Assembly (NCBI GenBank): GCA_946480815.1
Contig: CAMLLB010000058.1
Location: 1 to 27,719, forward strand
Direction: 5' to 3'
Length of the DNA stretch: 27,719 nucleotides
From: an uncultured Flavobacteriales bacterium
GTDB taxonomy: Bacteria > Bacteroidota > Bacteroidia > Flavobacteriales > Crocinitomicaceae
Numbering within the stretch: position 1 is the first letter of the stretch; the number at the start of each line of letters is the position of its first letter. Both the position numbers and the translations under genes were made by a program. This document shows, in pieces, positions 7,049 to 15,702 of the stretch. The notes beneath the pieces are model-generated. The model saw only the letters and a program-made list of their open reading frames with translations, was not told the origin of the DNA and did not search any database.

Positions 7049-7714
7049 ATGCTGACATTTATTATTACTGCCGGGGGAATTGGAAAAAGAATGGGAGGTT
7101 CCATTCCAAAACAATTTTTGTTGCTCAACGACAAACCCATCCTGATGCATACCATCGAACACATCCATGCCTTTGATCCTTCCGCGGAACTGATCGTAAC
7201 ACTTCCTCAGGATTACCTGAAAGATTGGGATGAAATGTGTCAGAAATATGCATTTGATATCCCGCATGAAGTTATCTCAGGCGGTGAAGAACGTTTTGAC
7301 TCGATCAAAAATGCCCTGGGAAAAGCTACCGGAGATTGGATTGCTGTTCATGATGGTGTTCGCCCCTTTATCCGTAAATCAGTCTTAAATCAACTGCTTC
7401 TTGAAGTGAAGAGTCACCGGGCGGTGATCCCGGTCATTCCCGTAAAAGAAACGCTTCGTATTGCAGATGGGGAAAACAATGCAACCGTGCAAAGAGACCA
7501 TTACCGGATTGTACAGACTCCGCAGGTATTTGAAGCAAAACTGCTCAAGAAAGCATACGAACAAAAATATGTCACCAGCTTTACCGATGATGCAAGCGTG
7601 GTTGAATCAATCGGAGCACGCGTTCATTTGATCCCGGGGAATGATGAAAATATTAAGATTACCACTCCGCTGGATTTGAGTCTTGCGGCCCTTATATTAA
7701 AAGATTGGAAATAA
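7049..7714 (+). CDS. ispD: 2-C-methyl-D-erythritol 4-phosphate cytidylyltransferase
   Basis: Third step of the non-mevalonate (MEP) isoprenoid pathway: joins CTP and MEP to give CDP-ME plus pyrophosphate. The product is 221 aa, normal for IspD. The nucleotide-binding loop TAGGIGKRMGGSIPKQF is at residues 7-23, then SGGEERFDSIKNAL near 78, VHDGVRPF at 100-107 (metal-binding Asp102), QTPQVF, FTDDASVVE and the C-terminal GNDENIKITTPLDL. Every expected motif is present. ATG 7049 lies 47 bases after the 44-base palindrome; TACATTTA at 7037-7044 is a weak promoter match very close to the ATG. Monocistronic as far as can be seen; a half-palindrome of the GTAGGGGCG family follows the stop. Confidence 0.97.
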   Translation: MLTFIITAGGIGKRMGGSIPKQFLLLNDKPILMHTIEHIHAFDPSAELIVTLPQDYLKDWDEMCQKYAFDIPHEVISGGEERFDSIKNALGKATGDWIAVHDGVRPFIRKSVLNQLLLEVKSHRAVIPVIPVKETLRIADGENNATVQRDHYRIVQTPQVFEAKLLKKAYEQKYVTSFTDDASVVESIGARVHLIPGNDENIKITTPLDLSLAALILKDWK

Positions 7715-7722
7715 TCCGGAAA

Positions 7723-7752
7723 ACAGTAGGGGCGTAAAATTTTTCATCCCTG
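7723..7752 (+). repeat. Decayed copy of the GTAGGGGCG palindrome
   Basis: The left arm ACAGTAGGGGCGTAAAA (7723-7739) is identical over 17 bases to 12760-12776. The right arm (TTTTTCATCCCTGCT) has lost most of its complementarity. It lies 9 bases after the ispD stop. The rest of the gap up to 7909 holds nothing I can name. Confidence 0.75.
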
Positions 7753-7909
7753 CTAAATCGATTATTTTAAGGAATTGTCAACCCGATTTAAAAAAATGGG
7801 TTCGAATTTAGAACCTGCATTTATTTTAAATTCACAAACTTCATTTTTCCCCAACGCAATCTTACCAAAAAAGTCATTTTATTCCTTAGTTCTGATTACA
7901 TGCTGAAGT

Positions 7910-7917
7910 GAACTTTG
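7910..7917 (+). promoter_or_regulatory. Possible -7 box of the T9SS cargo gene
   Basis: GAACTTTG differs from TAnnTTTG at the first base only and lies 18 bases before ATG 7936. The same variant precedes ansA (3987-3994, minus strand). Confidence 0.35.
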
Positions 7918-7935
7918 CTGAAAGTTTATACAGCA

Positions 7936-10900
7936 ATGAAAAAAATCATATTCTTTATCGGGACCGTTTTGATGAGCATTTCCGGTTTTGCTCAAAATCC
8001 GGGACTCGTAATCTCAGAAATTTTACCCAATCCGGCAGGCACGGATTCACCTTTCGAATGGATCGAATTGGTTGCTACAAGTAATATCAATTTCGCAGCA
8101 ACTCCTTATACTGTTGTATCTAATAACTCTGCCGCAACTATGAACGGTTGGATCGAAGGCGGAGCGATTACGTATGCTTTTCAGATAAATTCCGGAACTG
8201 TAAATCGGGGAGATGTGGTTTATGTAGGTGGATCTTCGATGACACCAACCGGAACAAAAGTCCGGGTAATTAATACTGCAACTACAAGCGGTGACGGTTT
8301 TGGTGCAGCCGCATCCGGCGGTGTTGTCGGAAACGGTGGGTCAAACGGAGATGGAATTGCGGTTTTTAATTTACCTGTTGCTTCCATTACAAATTCAAGT
8401 GTTCCGGTTGATGCATTGTTCTACGGAACGGCTCTTGGAACAGCTGTTTTGAATGGCGGTGCAGACGGATATCAATTACCTGTCAATGACTTATATGCAG
8501 GTGGAAAACTTCAGGCTTCTTCCTTCTTTGCAGGTGATCCCGGAGGTGATCAAACCATTCGTGCAGTAGGATCCTACAATACACAAACCGAAGTTTGGAC
8601 AACTGCGCGTTCCTGGTCAATTGTAACGCCAACTTTAAACAATCAATCTACTGTTAGTTTACTTCCGGCTCCGGGAACTTTTACATTCTCAGCAGTTACT
8701 CAGAATTTTGCTGAGAATGCAGGAACCGTGAACGTTGGCATTAATTCGGCTTCTTCCAATATTTATCCTGCAAAAGTGATTTTGAGCTATTCGGTTTATA
8801 CCGATGCAACGGAAACGACTGACTTTACTTTAGCTGAAGATACCATTGTTATCCCTGCAAGTTTCAACGGTGTTCAAACTGTTGCTTTGACAATTATGGA
8901 AGATGCATTGGCTGAAAGAACCGAAAAAGTAATCCTGAAAATGCAATCGTTGGAAAACGCAACGATCGGGACCAACTCATTCCAGGTTATTTATATCAAG
9001 GACAACGATTACCAAACACCAACTCCCAATAACGAGTTAAAATTGAACCTGCTTTCAAGCTTTTCAAACGGTACGGAAGGAACAAATTCTTCCGAAATTG
9101 TAGCTTTTGACCCCACAACAGATAAATTATACATTGCAAATTCCATTGGTGCAAAAATGGATATCGTAGATCTTTCGAATCCTTCAACTCCTGCTTTACT
9201 CAATTCTATTTCAATCACACCTTATGGAAATATCAATTCATTGACTGTTCACAACGGAGTCGTTGCCTGTGCAATGGAAAACACGAACCCTCAATCAAAC
9301 GGGAACATTGTTTTCTTTGATGAGAATGGTACATTTATCTCACAGGTACCGGTTGGAGCGATGCCGGACATGATCACATTCAACAATGACTATACGAAAA
9401 TTTTGGTCGCTTGTGAAGGTGAACCGAAATCAGATTATTCTGCGGACCCGGAAGGTTCTGTTGGAATCATTGACGTGACAGGAGGTTATCCTGCATTGAC
9501 TGCTGCAAATGTTACGATGGTGAATTTCCAATCGTTCAATGGACAGGAAGCTGCTTTGCGTTCACAAGGAATCCGCATCTTCGGACCGGGAAGTTCTGCT
9601 GCACAGGATTTCGAACCGGAATACATAACCCTTTCAGAAGATAACTCAACAGCTTATGTTGCTTTACAGGAAAACAATGCAATGGCTGTGATCAATATTG
9701 CTACAGGAACTGTAACTGCGGTTCGACCGTTGGGAACAATGAACTATGCGAACGGGAACAGCGGTTTGGATGCTTCTGATCAAACTGCAGGAGTTTTTAT
9801 CGGATCTGCGCCGATTAAAGGATTGTTCATGCCGGATGCACTGGCTCATGCTTCTATTGCAGGAACAGAGTACATTTTCTCGGCAAATGAGGGAGATGCA
9901 CGTGAATACACTGCTATTACGGAAGTTGCGCGCTTGTCGGCTACTTCATTGGACGCTTCCATTCCGGACCAAAACATTTTAAAGCACAACCAATTCTTAG
10001 GTCGCATTAACGTAACCAATGCAAGCGGAGATACCGATAATGACGGAGATATCGATGATATTCATGTTTTCGGAACACGTTCGTTCTCTATCTGGAATGC
10101 ACAAACAGGAGCATTGGTTTTTGATTCGAAAGATTTATTGGAGCAAATTACAGCAAATCATCCGACTTTGAGCGGATTATTCAACGCAAGCAACAGTTCA
10201 GGAGCTCCGGTTTCTAAAAACCGTTCGGATGATAAAGGTCCGGAGCCGGAAGGTGTAGCTACCGCATTTATCAATGGAAATCATTATTTGTTTGTTTCAT
10301 TGGAGCGTGTTGGTGGTGTCATGCTGTTTAATGTAGATGTTCCGAGTTCTCCGGTTTACGTTGGTTATTACAATAACCGTTCTGTAGCTTCGAATGGTCC
10401 TGACCGTGGTGCCGAAGGAATCATTATCATTAAGAAAGAAGATTCTCCGACAGGAAACGATATCGTAATCCTTGCCAACGAAATCAGTTCTACCCTTTCT
10501 ATTTTTGATATCAATACCTGTGTGGATCTTGCGGGTGCTACGATTACCGTTCCGACAGATTCTATTTGTGACGAAGACCAGGTTACCTTAACGGTCCCGG
10601 GAAACGCTCAAAGTACAGTTCAGTGGTTAAAAGACGACCAGGTAATTTCCGGTGAAACAGGAAATTCACTGGTTGTTACGGAAGCTGGAAATTACCGCGT
10701 GTATGTTTCCAATACAACATTGGCTTGTGCCGACACCACACTGGCAGAAACGATTGAGGTATTAACATTGCCGACAATTACTGCAGGTTCGGACCTTGTC
10801 ATCTGTATCGGTGATACAGTTAATCTAAGTGCTGCAACTTCTCAAACAATTACATGGAATAACGGTGTGCAGGATGGAATTGATTTCTTCCCGACTGCAA

Positions 10901-11658
10901 CGATGGATTACATTGCAACTGCAACAGATGGGTACGGATGTGAAGATTCGGATACACTGACTGTTGTTGTAAATCTCCTTCCAATTGTAAACGCAGGAAC
11001 GGACCAATCTGTTTGTACGGGAACCTCTGTTACCTTCAATGCAACAGGTGCTCCAACCCTGGTTTGGAACAATGGTGTGACTAACGGAACTGCATTTAAT
11101 GCCACTGCTGCGGGTTCGTACATTGTCACCGGAACAGATACAAACGGATGTATTGATCGGGATACACTGGTCTTGACGTTGTTCTCAACTCCATCCATCA
11201 ACTTAGGTGCCGATATGACTATTTGTGCGAATCATTTCCCGGTGAATCTGAACGGTCCGGGTGGATATCCTTTCTATAACTGGAGTAACGGAGCAACCAC
11301 TCAAAATACGACGGGTGCACAAGCAGGATCTTACGTTCTGACTGTTACAAATAACAACGGCTGTCAGGACAAAGACACCGTTGTGATCGTTTCGGACCTG
11401 TGTTTGGGATTGGATGAAAACAACACAATTGAATATTCCATCTATCCGAACCCTGCTTCCACTACCTTGTTTGTGGAAACCAATGTAACGAATTCGGAGG
11501 CGGTGATTTTTGGGGCCAGCGGTCAGGTATTGTTCACTCAGCAAAACACTGATTCGGAATTCACTTTGGATGTAAGCACATTTGCTGACGGAATGTATTG
11601 GCTGAAGGTTTCTTCTGCTGAAGGAAGCGTAACGAAGCAATTGCTGATAAAGAAATAA
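7936..11658 (+). CDS. Large secreted multidomain protein: lamin-tail, Calx-beta, choice-of-anchor I, T9SS sorting domain
   Basis: This 1240-aa protein has a signal peptide (MKKIIFFIGTVLMSISGFAQ). Domains in order: lamin-tail-like domain (about 24-230; VISEILPNPAGTDSPFEWIE), Calx-beta domain (245-358), a long beta-propeller-like choice-of-anchor I domain (365-861; PDMITFNNDYTKILVACEGE, FSANEGDAREY, a calcium-type DTDNDGDIDD loop near 700, KGPEPEGVA), an Ig-like domain (868-942), three 70-residue Ig/PKD-like repeats (946-1155), and a type A T9SS sorting domain from 1166 (YSIYPNPAS) to the final KQLLIKK. It should cross the outer membrane through the type IX system and be attached to or released from the cell surface. 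Exact substrate or ligand unknown. ATG 7936 starts the signal peptide; the in-frame ATG at 7915 would add seven residues. A terminator follows. Confidence 0.93.
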   Translation: MKKIIFFIGTVLMSISGFAQNPGLVISEILPNPAGTDSPFEWIELVATSNINFAATPYTVVSNNSAATMNGWIEGGAITYAFQINSGTVNRGDVVYVGGSSMTPTGTKVRVINTATTSGDGFGAAASGGVVGNGGSNGDGIAVFNLPVASITNSSVPVDALFYGTALGTAVLNGGADGYQLPVNDLYAGGKLQASSFFAGDPGGDQTIRAVGSYNTQTEVWTTARSWSIVTPTLNNQSTVSLLPAPGTFTFSAVTQNFAENAGTVNVGINSASSNIYPAKVILSYSVYTDATETTDFTLAEDTIVIPASFNGVQTVALTIMEDALAERTEKVILKMQSLENATIGTNSFQVIYIKDNDYQTPTPNNELKLNLLSSFSNGTEGTNSSEIVAFDPTTDKLYIANSIGAKMDIVDLSNPSTPALLNSISITPYGNINSLTVHNGVVACAMENTNPQSNGNIVFFDENGTFISQVPVGAMPDMITFNNDYTKILVACEGEPKSDYSADPEGSVGIIDVTGGYPALTAANVTMVNFQSFNGQEAALRSQGIRIFGPGSSAAQDFEPEYITLSEDNSTAYVALQENNAMAVINIATGTVTAVRPLGTMNYANGNSGLDASDQTAGVFIGSAPIKGLFMPDALAHASIAGTEYIFSANEGDAREYTAITEVARLSATSLDASIPDQNILKHNQFLGRINVTNASGDTDNDGDIDDIHVFGTRSFSIWNAQTGALVFDSKDLLEQITANHPTLSGLFNASNSSGAPVSKNRSDDKGPEPEGVATAFINGNHYLFVSLERVGGVMLFNVDVPSSPVYVGYYNNRSVASNGPDRGAEGIIIIKKEDSPTGNDIVILANEISSTLSIFDINTCVDLAGATITVPTDSICDEDQVTLTVPGNAQSTVQWLKDDQVISGETGNSLVVTEAGNYRVYVSNTTLACADTTLAETIEVLTLPTITAGSDLVICIGDTVNLSAATSQTITWNNGVQDGIDFFPTATMDYIATATDGYGCEDSDTLTVVVNLLPIVNAGTDQSVCTGTSVTFNATGAPTLVWNNGVTNGTAFNATAAGSYIVTGTDTNGCIDRDTLVLTLFSTPSINLGADMTICANHFPVNLNGPGGYPFYNWSNGATTQNTTGAQAGSYVLTVTNNNGCQDKDTVVIVSDLCLGLDENNTIEYSIYPNPASTTLFVETNVTNSEAVIFGASGQVLFTQQNTDSEFTLDVSTFADGMYWLKVSSAEGSVTKQLLIKK
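10771..11400 (+). repeat. Three tandem 210-bp repeats inside the T9SS cargo gene
   Basis: Repeat units begin at 10771, 10981 and 11191, exactly 210 bases (70 residues) apart, each opening with a Pro-x-Ile/Val-x-x-Gly strand (PTITAGSDLVIC, PIVNAGTDQSVC, PSINLGADMTIC). All three carry a W-NNG or W-SNG element and end with GC-D-DT. Similarity is at protein level rather than identical DNA. These are surface Ig/PKD-like modules that space the propeller from the sorting domain. Confidence 0.8.
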
Positions 11659-11677
11659 ATTACCTACATACGCTACG

Positions 11678-11716
11678 AAACCCTGGCATTCTCTTCGGAC
11701 GGTGTCAGGGTTTTTT
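11678..11716 (+). terminator. Rho-independent terminator of the T9SS cargo gene
   Basis: AAACCCTGGCA (11678-11688) pairs with TGTCAGGGTTT (11703-11713), 11 bp with one G-T pair, followed by a run of six T ending at 11716. It begins 20 bases after the stop codon. Confidence 0.85.
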
Positions 11717-11727
11717 GATTGTTATTT

Positions 11728-11754
11728 CCCGCGGATTACGCAAATTTCGCAGAC
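11728..11754. other. GCGGATTACGCAAATTTCGCAG-type intergenic word
   Basis: The stretch resembles the 'CGCGGATTACGC...TTTCGCAG' words common between genes in Bacteroidota and other environmental bacteria (from memory). Only one copy is seen in this window, so repeat status is not shown here. Confidence 0.25.
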
Positions 11755-11804
11755 TAAATTAACCATTGGAAAAACAGGATGTTGATTTAATATCTGCACC
11801 ATTC

Positions 11805-12707
11805 TTATTCACACGATCCATTCCTGCAATCTTCCCGCTCGGTTTCCAGTGTTACGTGATGAATATTTTGATGCTCGAGCAAATGGCGCAATTCGTGTTT
11901 TAAATGAGCTTCCTGTTCTCCCTGAACGCTTTCTTCCAGAACCACGTGGACTGTCATGGCATTTTCCGTGGAACTTAAAGGCCAGATATGCACATGATGT
12001 ACTTCCTTCACTCCTTCTGTCTTTTGAATCAAAGCAACTACTTCTTCCAACTGAATGTTGTTCGGAACTCCGTCCAAAGACAAACGCAGGCTTTCCTTCA
12101 TCAATTTCCAGGCACCGAACAGGATAATTACGGCAATGATCAGGCTAAACACCGCGTCTAACCAATACAAATGGGTATAATAAATGACGATTCCGCCGAT
12201 AACCAATCCTGCGGAAACAAGGCCATCTGCCAGCAAATGCAGGTAGGCACTTTTCACATTAATGTCCTTTTCCTTCCCACGAAGGAAGAAGAGCGCGGTG
12301 GAGAAATTAACTGCAATTCCAATTCCGGCAATGATTGAAACGTTTAAGCCCGGAACTGCCTGCGGATGAAAAAACCGATGGATTGCACCATAAACGATTG
12401 CACCGATTGCAAGTAATAACAACATGGAATTAAACAATGCAACCAAAATAGATGTTTTCCGGTAACCATAGGTATATTGGTTAGTCGACTTGACCTTCAT
12501 CAGCCTAAAAGCCAGGAGTGAAAGCGCCAGGGTCCCCACATCCGCCAGGTTGTGCCCGGCATCTGATAAGACTGAAAGAGAGTCGATCAGAACACCGACA
12601 GTGGCTTCAATCACAACAAACAGCAAATTCAGAATTATCCCAACTACAAAAGCGGTATTGACCTTTGTCAGTGTTACTTCGTGGTGATGCGCATGATCGT
12701 GTCCCAT
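11805..12707 (-). CDS. Cation diffusion facilitator, zinc-type exporter (CzcD/ZitB-like)
   Basis: A 300-aa inner-membrane antiporter that exports divalent metal, probably Zn2+, in exchange for protons. Six membrane spans are visible between residues 17 and 203, followed by a cytosolic metallochaperone-like domain (about 210-290; EGVKEVHHVHIWPLSSTENAMTVHV). The transport site is HD-HD: His52 and Asp56 in SDAGHNLAD, His157 and Asp161 in YLHLLADGLVS, the pattern known for zinc-selective members. The N-terminus is His-rich (MGHDHAHHHE) and the C-terminus ends with a Cys pair (DCRNGSCE), both likely metal contacts. The box TATCTTTA lies only 3 bases before the ATG (12711-12718). No metal regulator gene adjoins it. 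Confidence 0.94.
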   Translation of the reverse strand: MGHDHAHHHEVTLTKVNTAFVVGIILNLLFVVIEATVGVLIDSLSVLSDAGHNLADVGTLALSLLAFRLMKVKSTNQYTYGYRKTSILVALFNSMLLLLAIGAIVYGAIHRFFHPQAVPGLNVSIIAGIGIAVNFSTALFFLRGKEKDINVKSAYLHLLADGLVSAGLVIGGIVIYYTHLYWLDAVFSLIIAVIILFGAWKLMKESLRLSLDGVPNNIQLEEVVALIQKTEGVKEVHHVHIWPLSSTENAMTVHVVLEESVQGEQEAHLKHELRHLLEHQNIHHVTLETEREDCRNGSCE

Positions 12708-12759
12708 ACTTAAAGATAAGAAATCCTCGTATAAAAACTACGGACACGATGGTTTAAAC

Positions 12760-12793
12760 ACAGTAGGGGCGTAAAATTTTACGCCCCTACTGT
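12760..12793. repeat. Perfect 34-base GTAGGGGCG palindrome
   Basis: ACAGTAGGGGCGTAAAA joins directly to TTTTACGCCCCTACTGT, a perfect palindrome. It lies between the desaturase (ends 12813, minus) and the CDF exporter start. Its left arm is identical to 7723-7739 and it resembles 6958-7001. As RNA it would form a strong hairpin, and may end desaturase transcription, though there is no long T-run on either side. Confidence 0.85.
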
Positions 12794-12812
12794 TATTTGA
12801 ATTCGGAAAATT

Positions 12813-13895
12813 TTAAGCTCTTCCCAATTGTTTCAAGAGTCTTAAATGATTGAAGATCGCCCCCCAGAAAGTTGTGTGGTAATTGTATTGAATACCATAT
12901 TCCTGAGCCGTTTGTTTCACAATCTTGGAAATCTTCGGGTAATGCACATGCGAAATATCCGGGAACAAATGATGCTCGATCTGGTAATTCAATCCACCAA
13001 CATACCAGGTTAATAACGGGTTCCAGTTTTCAAAATTGGCAGTAGTCATCATCTGGTGCTTTGCCCATGAAACCTCATCATTCTTAGTGGTATAACAATC
13101 TTTCGTCATGAATTCAGTTTCAGGCATCACGTGCGCTACCTGGAAAACAAATGCCAGGATAATTCCACAAATGAAATGCATGATAAAGAATCCAAGCAGA
13201 ACCTGCCACCAGCTTACATCCATTACCAGTAACGGAACCGCAATCATATAGGTATAGTACAAGACCTTTGAAAAGATCAACTGGATCAATGCTTTTCTAA
13301 ACGTAATGTTCTGAGCTTGAAGCAATCCTTCTTTGCTGTAACGGCTCAGTTGCATAAAGTCTTTATTTGTCATCCAGGACAAAGTCATAAATCCGTAAAA
13401 GAACCAGGCATAATACACCTGGAAACGGTGCACTTTTTTGCGTGGCATATTCGGTGAAAATCGAAGCAATCCGATAGAATCGATATCCTCGTCCATGTCA
13501 TGCACATTGGTAAAACTGTGATGTAACACATTGTGCTGAATACGCCAGTTCAGATTAAATCCACCAAGGATCTCCATCGAGAAACTCATGATCTTATTCA
13601 ACCACTTGTATTTGGAAAATGCTCCATGGTTTGCATCATGCATAATGGAAAGTCCGATCCCGGCCATTCCCACACCCATGATCATAGTCATGAAGAACAT
13701 CAGCCAGTGATTTTCGATCACACCGAAAACCATTAAAAAATAGGGAAGTAAGAACAGAGAAAACATCAACGGAACTTTCAACAGGATCCGCCAATTACCA
13801 TAACGCTTTAGATTATTTCCTTTTAGGTATTCGTCTACTTGTTTGGAGAGTTTCTTAGTAAAGTCGTCACTTCTCGTGAGTCGTATATATTGCAT
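12813..13895 (-). CDS. Fatty acid desaturase (acyl-CoA/lipid desaturase, front-end-like)
   Basis: A 360-aa membrane di-iron enzyme that inserts a double bond into a fatty acyl chain. The three histidine boxes are clear: HDANHG at 86-91, HNVLHHSF at 121-128 and QIEHHLFP at 305-312. The Q in the third box is typical of front-end (delta-5/6-like) desaturases, but there is no cytochrome b5 domain, so electrons must come from a separate carrier. Hydrophobic pairs lie at about 42-82 and 205-255. It probably adjusts membrane fluidity; regiospecificity cannot be read from sequence. A TACCTTTG box lies 34 bases upstream of the ATG. Confidence 0.94.
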   Translation of the reverse strand: MQYIRLTRSDDFTKKLSKQVDEYLKGNNLKRYGNWRILLKVPLMFSLFLLPYFLMVFGVIENHWLMFFMTMIMGVGMAGIGLSIMHDANHGAFSKYKWLNKIMSFSMEILGGFNLNWRIQHNVLHHSFTNVHDMDEDIDSIGLLRFSPNMPRKKVHRFQVYYAWFFYGFMTLSWMTNKDFMQLSRYSKEGLLQAQNITFRKALIQLIFSKVLYYTYMIAVPLLVMDVSWWQVLLGFFIMHFICGIILAFVFQVAHVMPETEFMTKDCYTTKNDEVSWAKHQMMTTANFENWNPLLTWYVGGLNYQIEHHLFPDISHVHYPKISKIVKQTAQEYGIQYNYHTTFWGAIFNHLRLLKQLGRA

Positions 13896-13929
13896 AGTTT
13901 TTTGTGCAAATGGTATTTATTTGCCCTTA

Positions 13930-13937
13930 CAAAGGTA
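13930..13937 (-). promoter_or_regulatory. -7 box of the desaturase gene
   Basis: The minus strand reads TACCTTTG, a full TAnnTTTG match, 34 bases before ATG 13895, leaving a leader of roughly 30 bases. No well-spaced TTG was found. Confidence 0.5.
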
Positions 13938-14024
13938 TTCATTGTTTCAATTCAAAATTCCCAAAAAAGGCGAATTGGATAGATTTAACAACTTGTCGGA
14001 AGTTAATCTATTGATTATCAATGG

Positions 14025-14588
14025 TTATTTACCATTCCAATTTGTCATGGTCAATTGAATTCCTATGGAAGCAAAACTCTTCAAAAACTCGGTTGCCACT
14101 GCAATCCGTTCATTCAGGGTCTCACGTTCTTCTGCGCTCCACTCACCCAACACATAATCAACCTGTTGCCCTTTGTGAAAATCAGCTCCGACACCAAAAC
14201 GCAAGCGACAATATTCTGTTGTATGGAGCATTGCCTGGATATCTTTTAACCCATTGTGACCACCGTCGGATCCCTTTCCTTTCATTCGTAACTTCCCGAA
14301 TGGAAGTGCAAGATCATCTGTTACAACAACCAAATTCTCTTTGGAGATCTTTTCTTGCTGCAGGTAATAATTTACCGCTTTTCCGGAAAGGTTCATGTAT
14401 GTTGTCGGCTTAATCAACACAAGGGTCCTTCCTTTGAATTTTACCTCTGCGACTTCCGCCGTTTTTTGCAGGGAAAATGTTCCTCCAAGCTCTTTAGCCA
14501 GTGCTTCCACTACTTTAAAACCAATATTGTGGCGTGTTTCTTCGTATTTCGAACCTGGGTTTCCTAAACCGACAAATAGATACTTCAT
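14025..14588 (-). CDS. pth: Peptidyl-tRNA hydrolase
   Basis: Cleaves the ester bond of peptidyl-tRNAs that drop off the ribosome, recycling tRNA. The product is 187 aa, normal length. Catalytic and binding residues are present: Asn10 in GLGNPGSKYEETRHNIGF, catalytic His20, Asn66 in PTTYMNLSG, Asp91 in VTDDLALPFGKLR, and Asn112 in GSDGGHNGLKDI. The start is fixed by the conserved MKYLFVGLGNPG. A perfect TATCTTTG box ends only four bases before the ATG, so the mRNA may be leaderless or nearly so. Not in a visible operon. Confidence 0.97.
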   Translation of the reverse strand: MKYLFVGLGNPGSKYEETRHNIGFKVVEALAKELGGTFSLQKTAEVAEVKFKGRTLVLIKPTTYMNLSGKAVNYYLQQEKISKENLVVVTDDLALPFGKLRMKGKGSDGGHNGLKDIQAMLHTTEYCRLRFGVGADFHKGQQVDYVLGEWSAEERETLNERIAVATEFLKSFASIGIQLTMTNWNGK

Positions 14589-14592
14589 GACA

Positions 14593-14600
14593 CAAAGATA
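14593..14600 (-). promoter_or_regulatory. -7 box of pth, directly before the start codon
   Basis: The minus strand reads TATCTTTG then TGTC then ATG. With the usual start a few bases after the box, transcription would begin at or next to the ATG. Confidence 0.5.
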
Positions 14601-14697
14601 ATTACGAATGTCGAATTCAGATTGCCGAATTTAATGGAAGCTGGAAGCATTAGTCTATGCTGGGAGGAAGAATAAAGACTAATTATAAACGAAGTGC

Positions 14698-15651
14698 CTA
14701 TATACGTACAAACTGCTTACTGGTCACTTTCTTCACCTTCTCTTTAGAATCTGAAACAATTGCTGTTTGACTTGTCTCAATGTTTGACATCCAGCCATTC
14801 GATAAGTGGATCACTAATTTATCTTTATTTTCAAAGTCAATACTCATTTGATCTACTGGTATCTTCTCTTTACTGTCTGGAAAAAACTGTCCGAAAAAGA
14901 ATTTCATGTACTTCTTCAATTCCTCTTTATTTGGTTTGGAGATAATAGAAAATGTTGCAATATCCTTGGCTTTGTTAATCGATTGAAGAACTATTTTCCC
15001 TGTTCCCGGAACATTGATATTCGCAAAGCAAGGAAATTCCATGTCTACTTCTATGGGTTTATTCGTATTTAACTCAATTCCATAATAGGAGTGCATTCCC
15101 AAAATATCTTGCAAGTAAAGCACTTCAATATTCTCCGGTTTAGAGAATTGAACCATTATCCCATCTAACATTGCAGTAAATTCTTTCATCTTTTCCGGGG
15201 GAAGTTTGGTTGTCATTTTATTTTTCAACTCGTTGAAAACAAGTTGAAAGTTCTCCTGTAATTCATCAATGTTCAAGATTTTCTCATATGAACCGAATTC
15301 ATCTGTTTGGTATCGAATAACTGTACTTGTCTGCAAAGTATTCATGATTTCCTGTATTTCCGGATTTCCGCTGGATCCTTTTGAATACTTCATTTCCAAA
15401 ATATAAGCATGTTCCGTACTATCAACCACCGTTATTTCCAAATCATAAGTCTCCGATGATTGTTTTGTCGGCTGAGTGGAACTTGATTTGGTTGTTGTTT
15501 CTGATTTAGTAACATGATAACTTGCTTTATCTCCGATGTTCCAGTAACCGATAGTTGTGATTTTCGTGGAAGAAATCAGGTTTGGCTGTTCCTGGGAAAA
15601 AAGATTGAATGCAATGACCAAACAGGTAATTGCAGAAAATAATTGTTTCAT
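14698..15651 (-). CDS. Hypothetical secreted protein
   Basis: I do not recognise the family. The product is 317 aa with a signal peptide (MKQLFSAITCLVIAFNLFSQ, cleavage near residue 20) and no lipobox, so it is periplasmic or outer-membrane associated. The mature part opens with YWNIGDKASYHVTKSETTTK, runs through mixed helix and strand segments rich in Lys, Ser and Glu, and has no obvious catalytic motif. I start at ATG 15651 because the signal peptide begins there; the longer frame to 15741 overlaps kdsB and has no signal. TATCTTTG ends four bases before this ATG. It is divergent from kdsB across 70 bases. Confidence 0.85.
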   Translation of the reverse strand: MKQLFSAITCLVIAFNLFSQEQPNLISSTKITTIGYWNIGDKASYHVTKSETTTKSSSTQPTKQSSETYDLEITVVDSTEHAYILEMKYSKGSSGNPEIQEIMNTLQTSTVIRYQTDEFGSYEKILNIDELQENFQLVFNELKNKMTTKLPPEKMKEFTAMLDGIMVQFSKPENIEVLYLQDILGMHSYYGIELNTNKPIEVDMEFPCFANINVPGTGKIVLQSINKAKDIATFSIISKPNKEELKKYMKFFFGQFFPDSKEKIPVDQMSIDFENKDKLVIHLSNGWMSNIETSQTAIVSDSKEKVKKVTSKQFVRI

Positions 15652-15655
15652 AGCG

Positions 15656-15663
15656 CAAAGATA
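15656..15663 (-). promoter_or_regulatory. -7 box of the secreted-protein gene, directly before the start codon
   Basis: The minus strand reads TATCTTTG then CGCT then ATG 15651, the same arrangement as at pth. It supports the short start and suggests a leaderless or very short-leader mRNA. Confidence 0.5.
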
Positions 15664-15702
15664 ATTGCAAATGCCGGTTCTAATCCATTTCAACTGAATA
15701 AC

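Noticed and set aside
10027..10060. DTDNDGDIDD segment as a dockerin
   Set aside because: Only a single calcium-type loop is present, embedded in the choice-of-anchor I domain; a dockerin needs two paired loops.
14649..14683. ATTAGTCT / AGACTAAT inverted repeat between pth and the secreted-protein gene
   Set aside because: The 8-bp AT-rich stem with a 19-base loop and no T-run is too weak to call a terminator.
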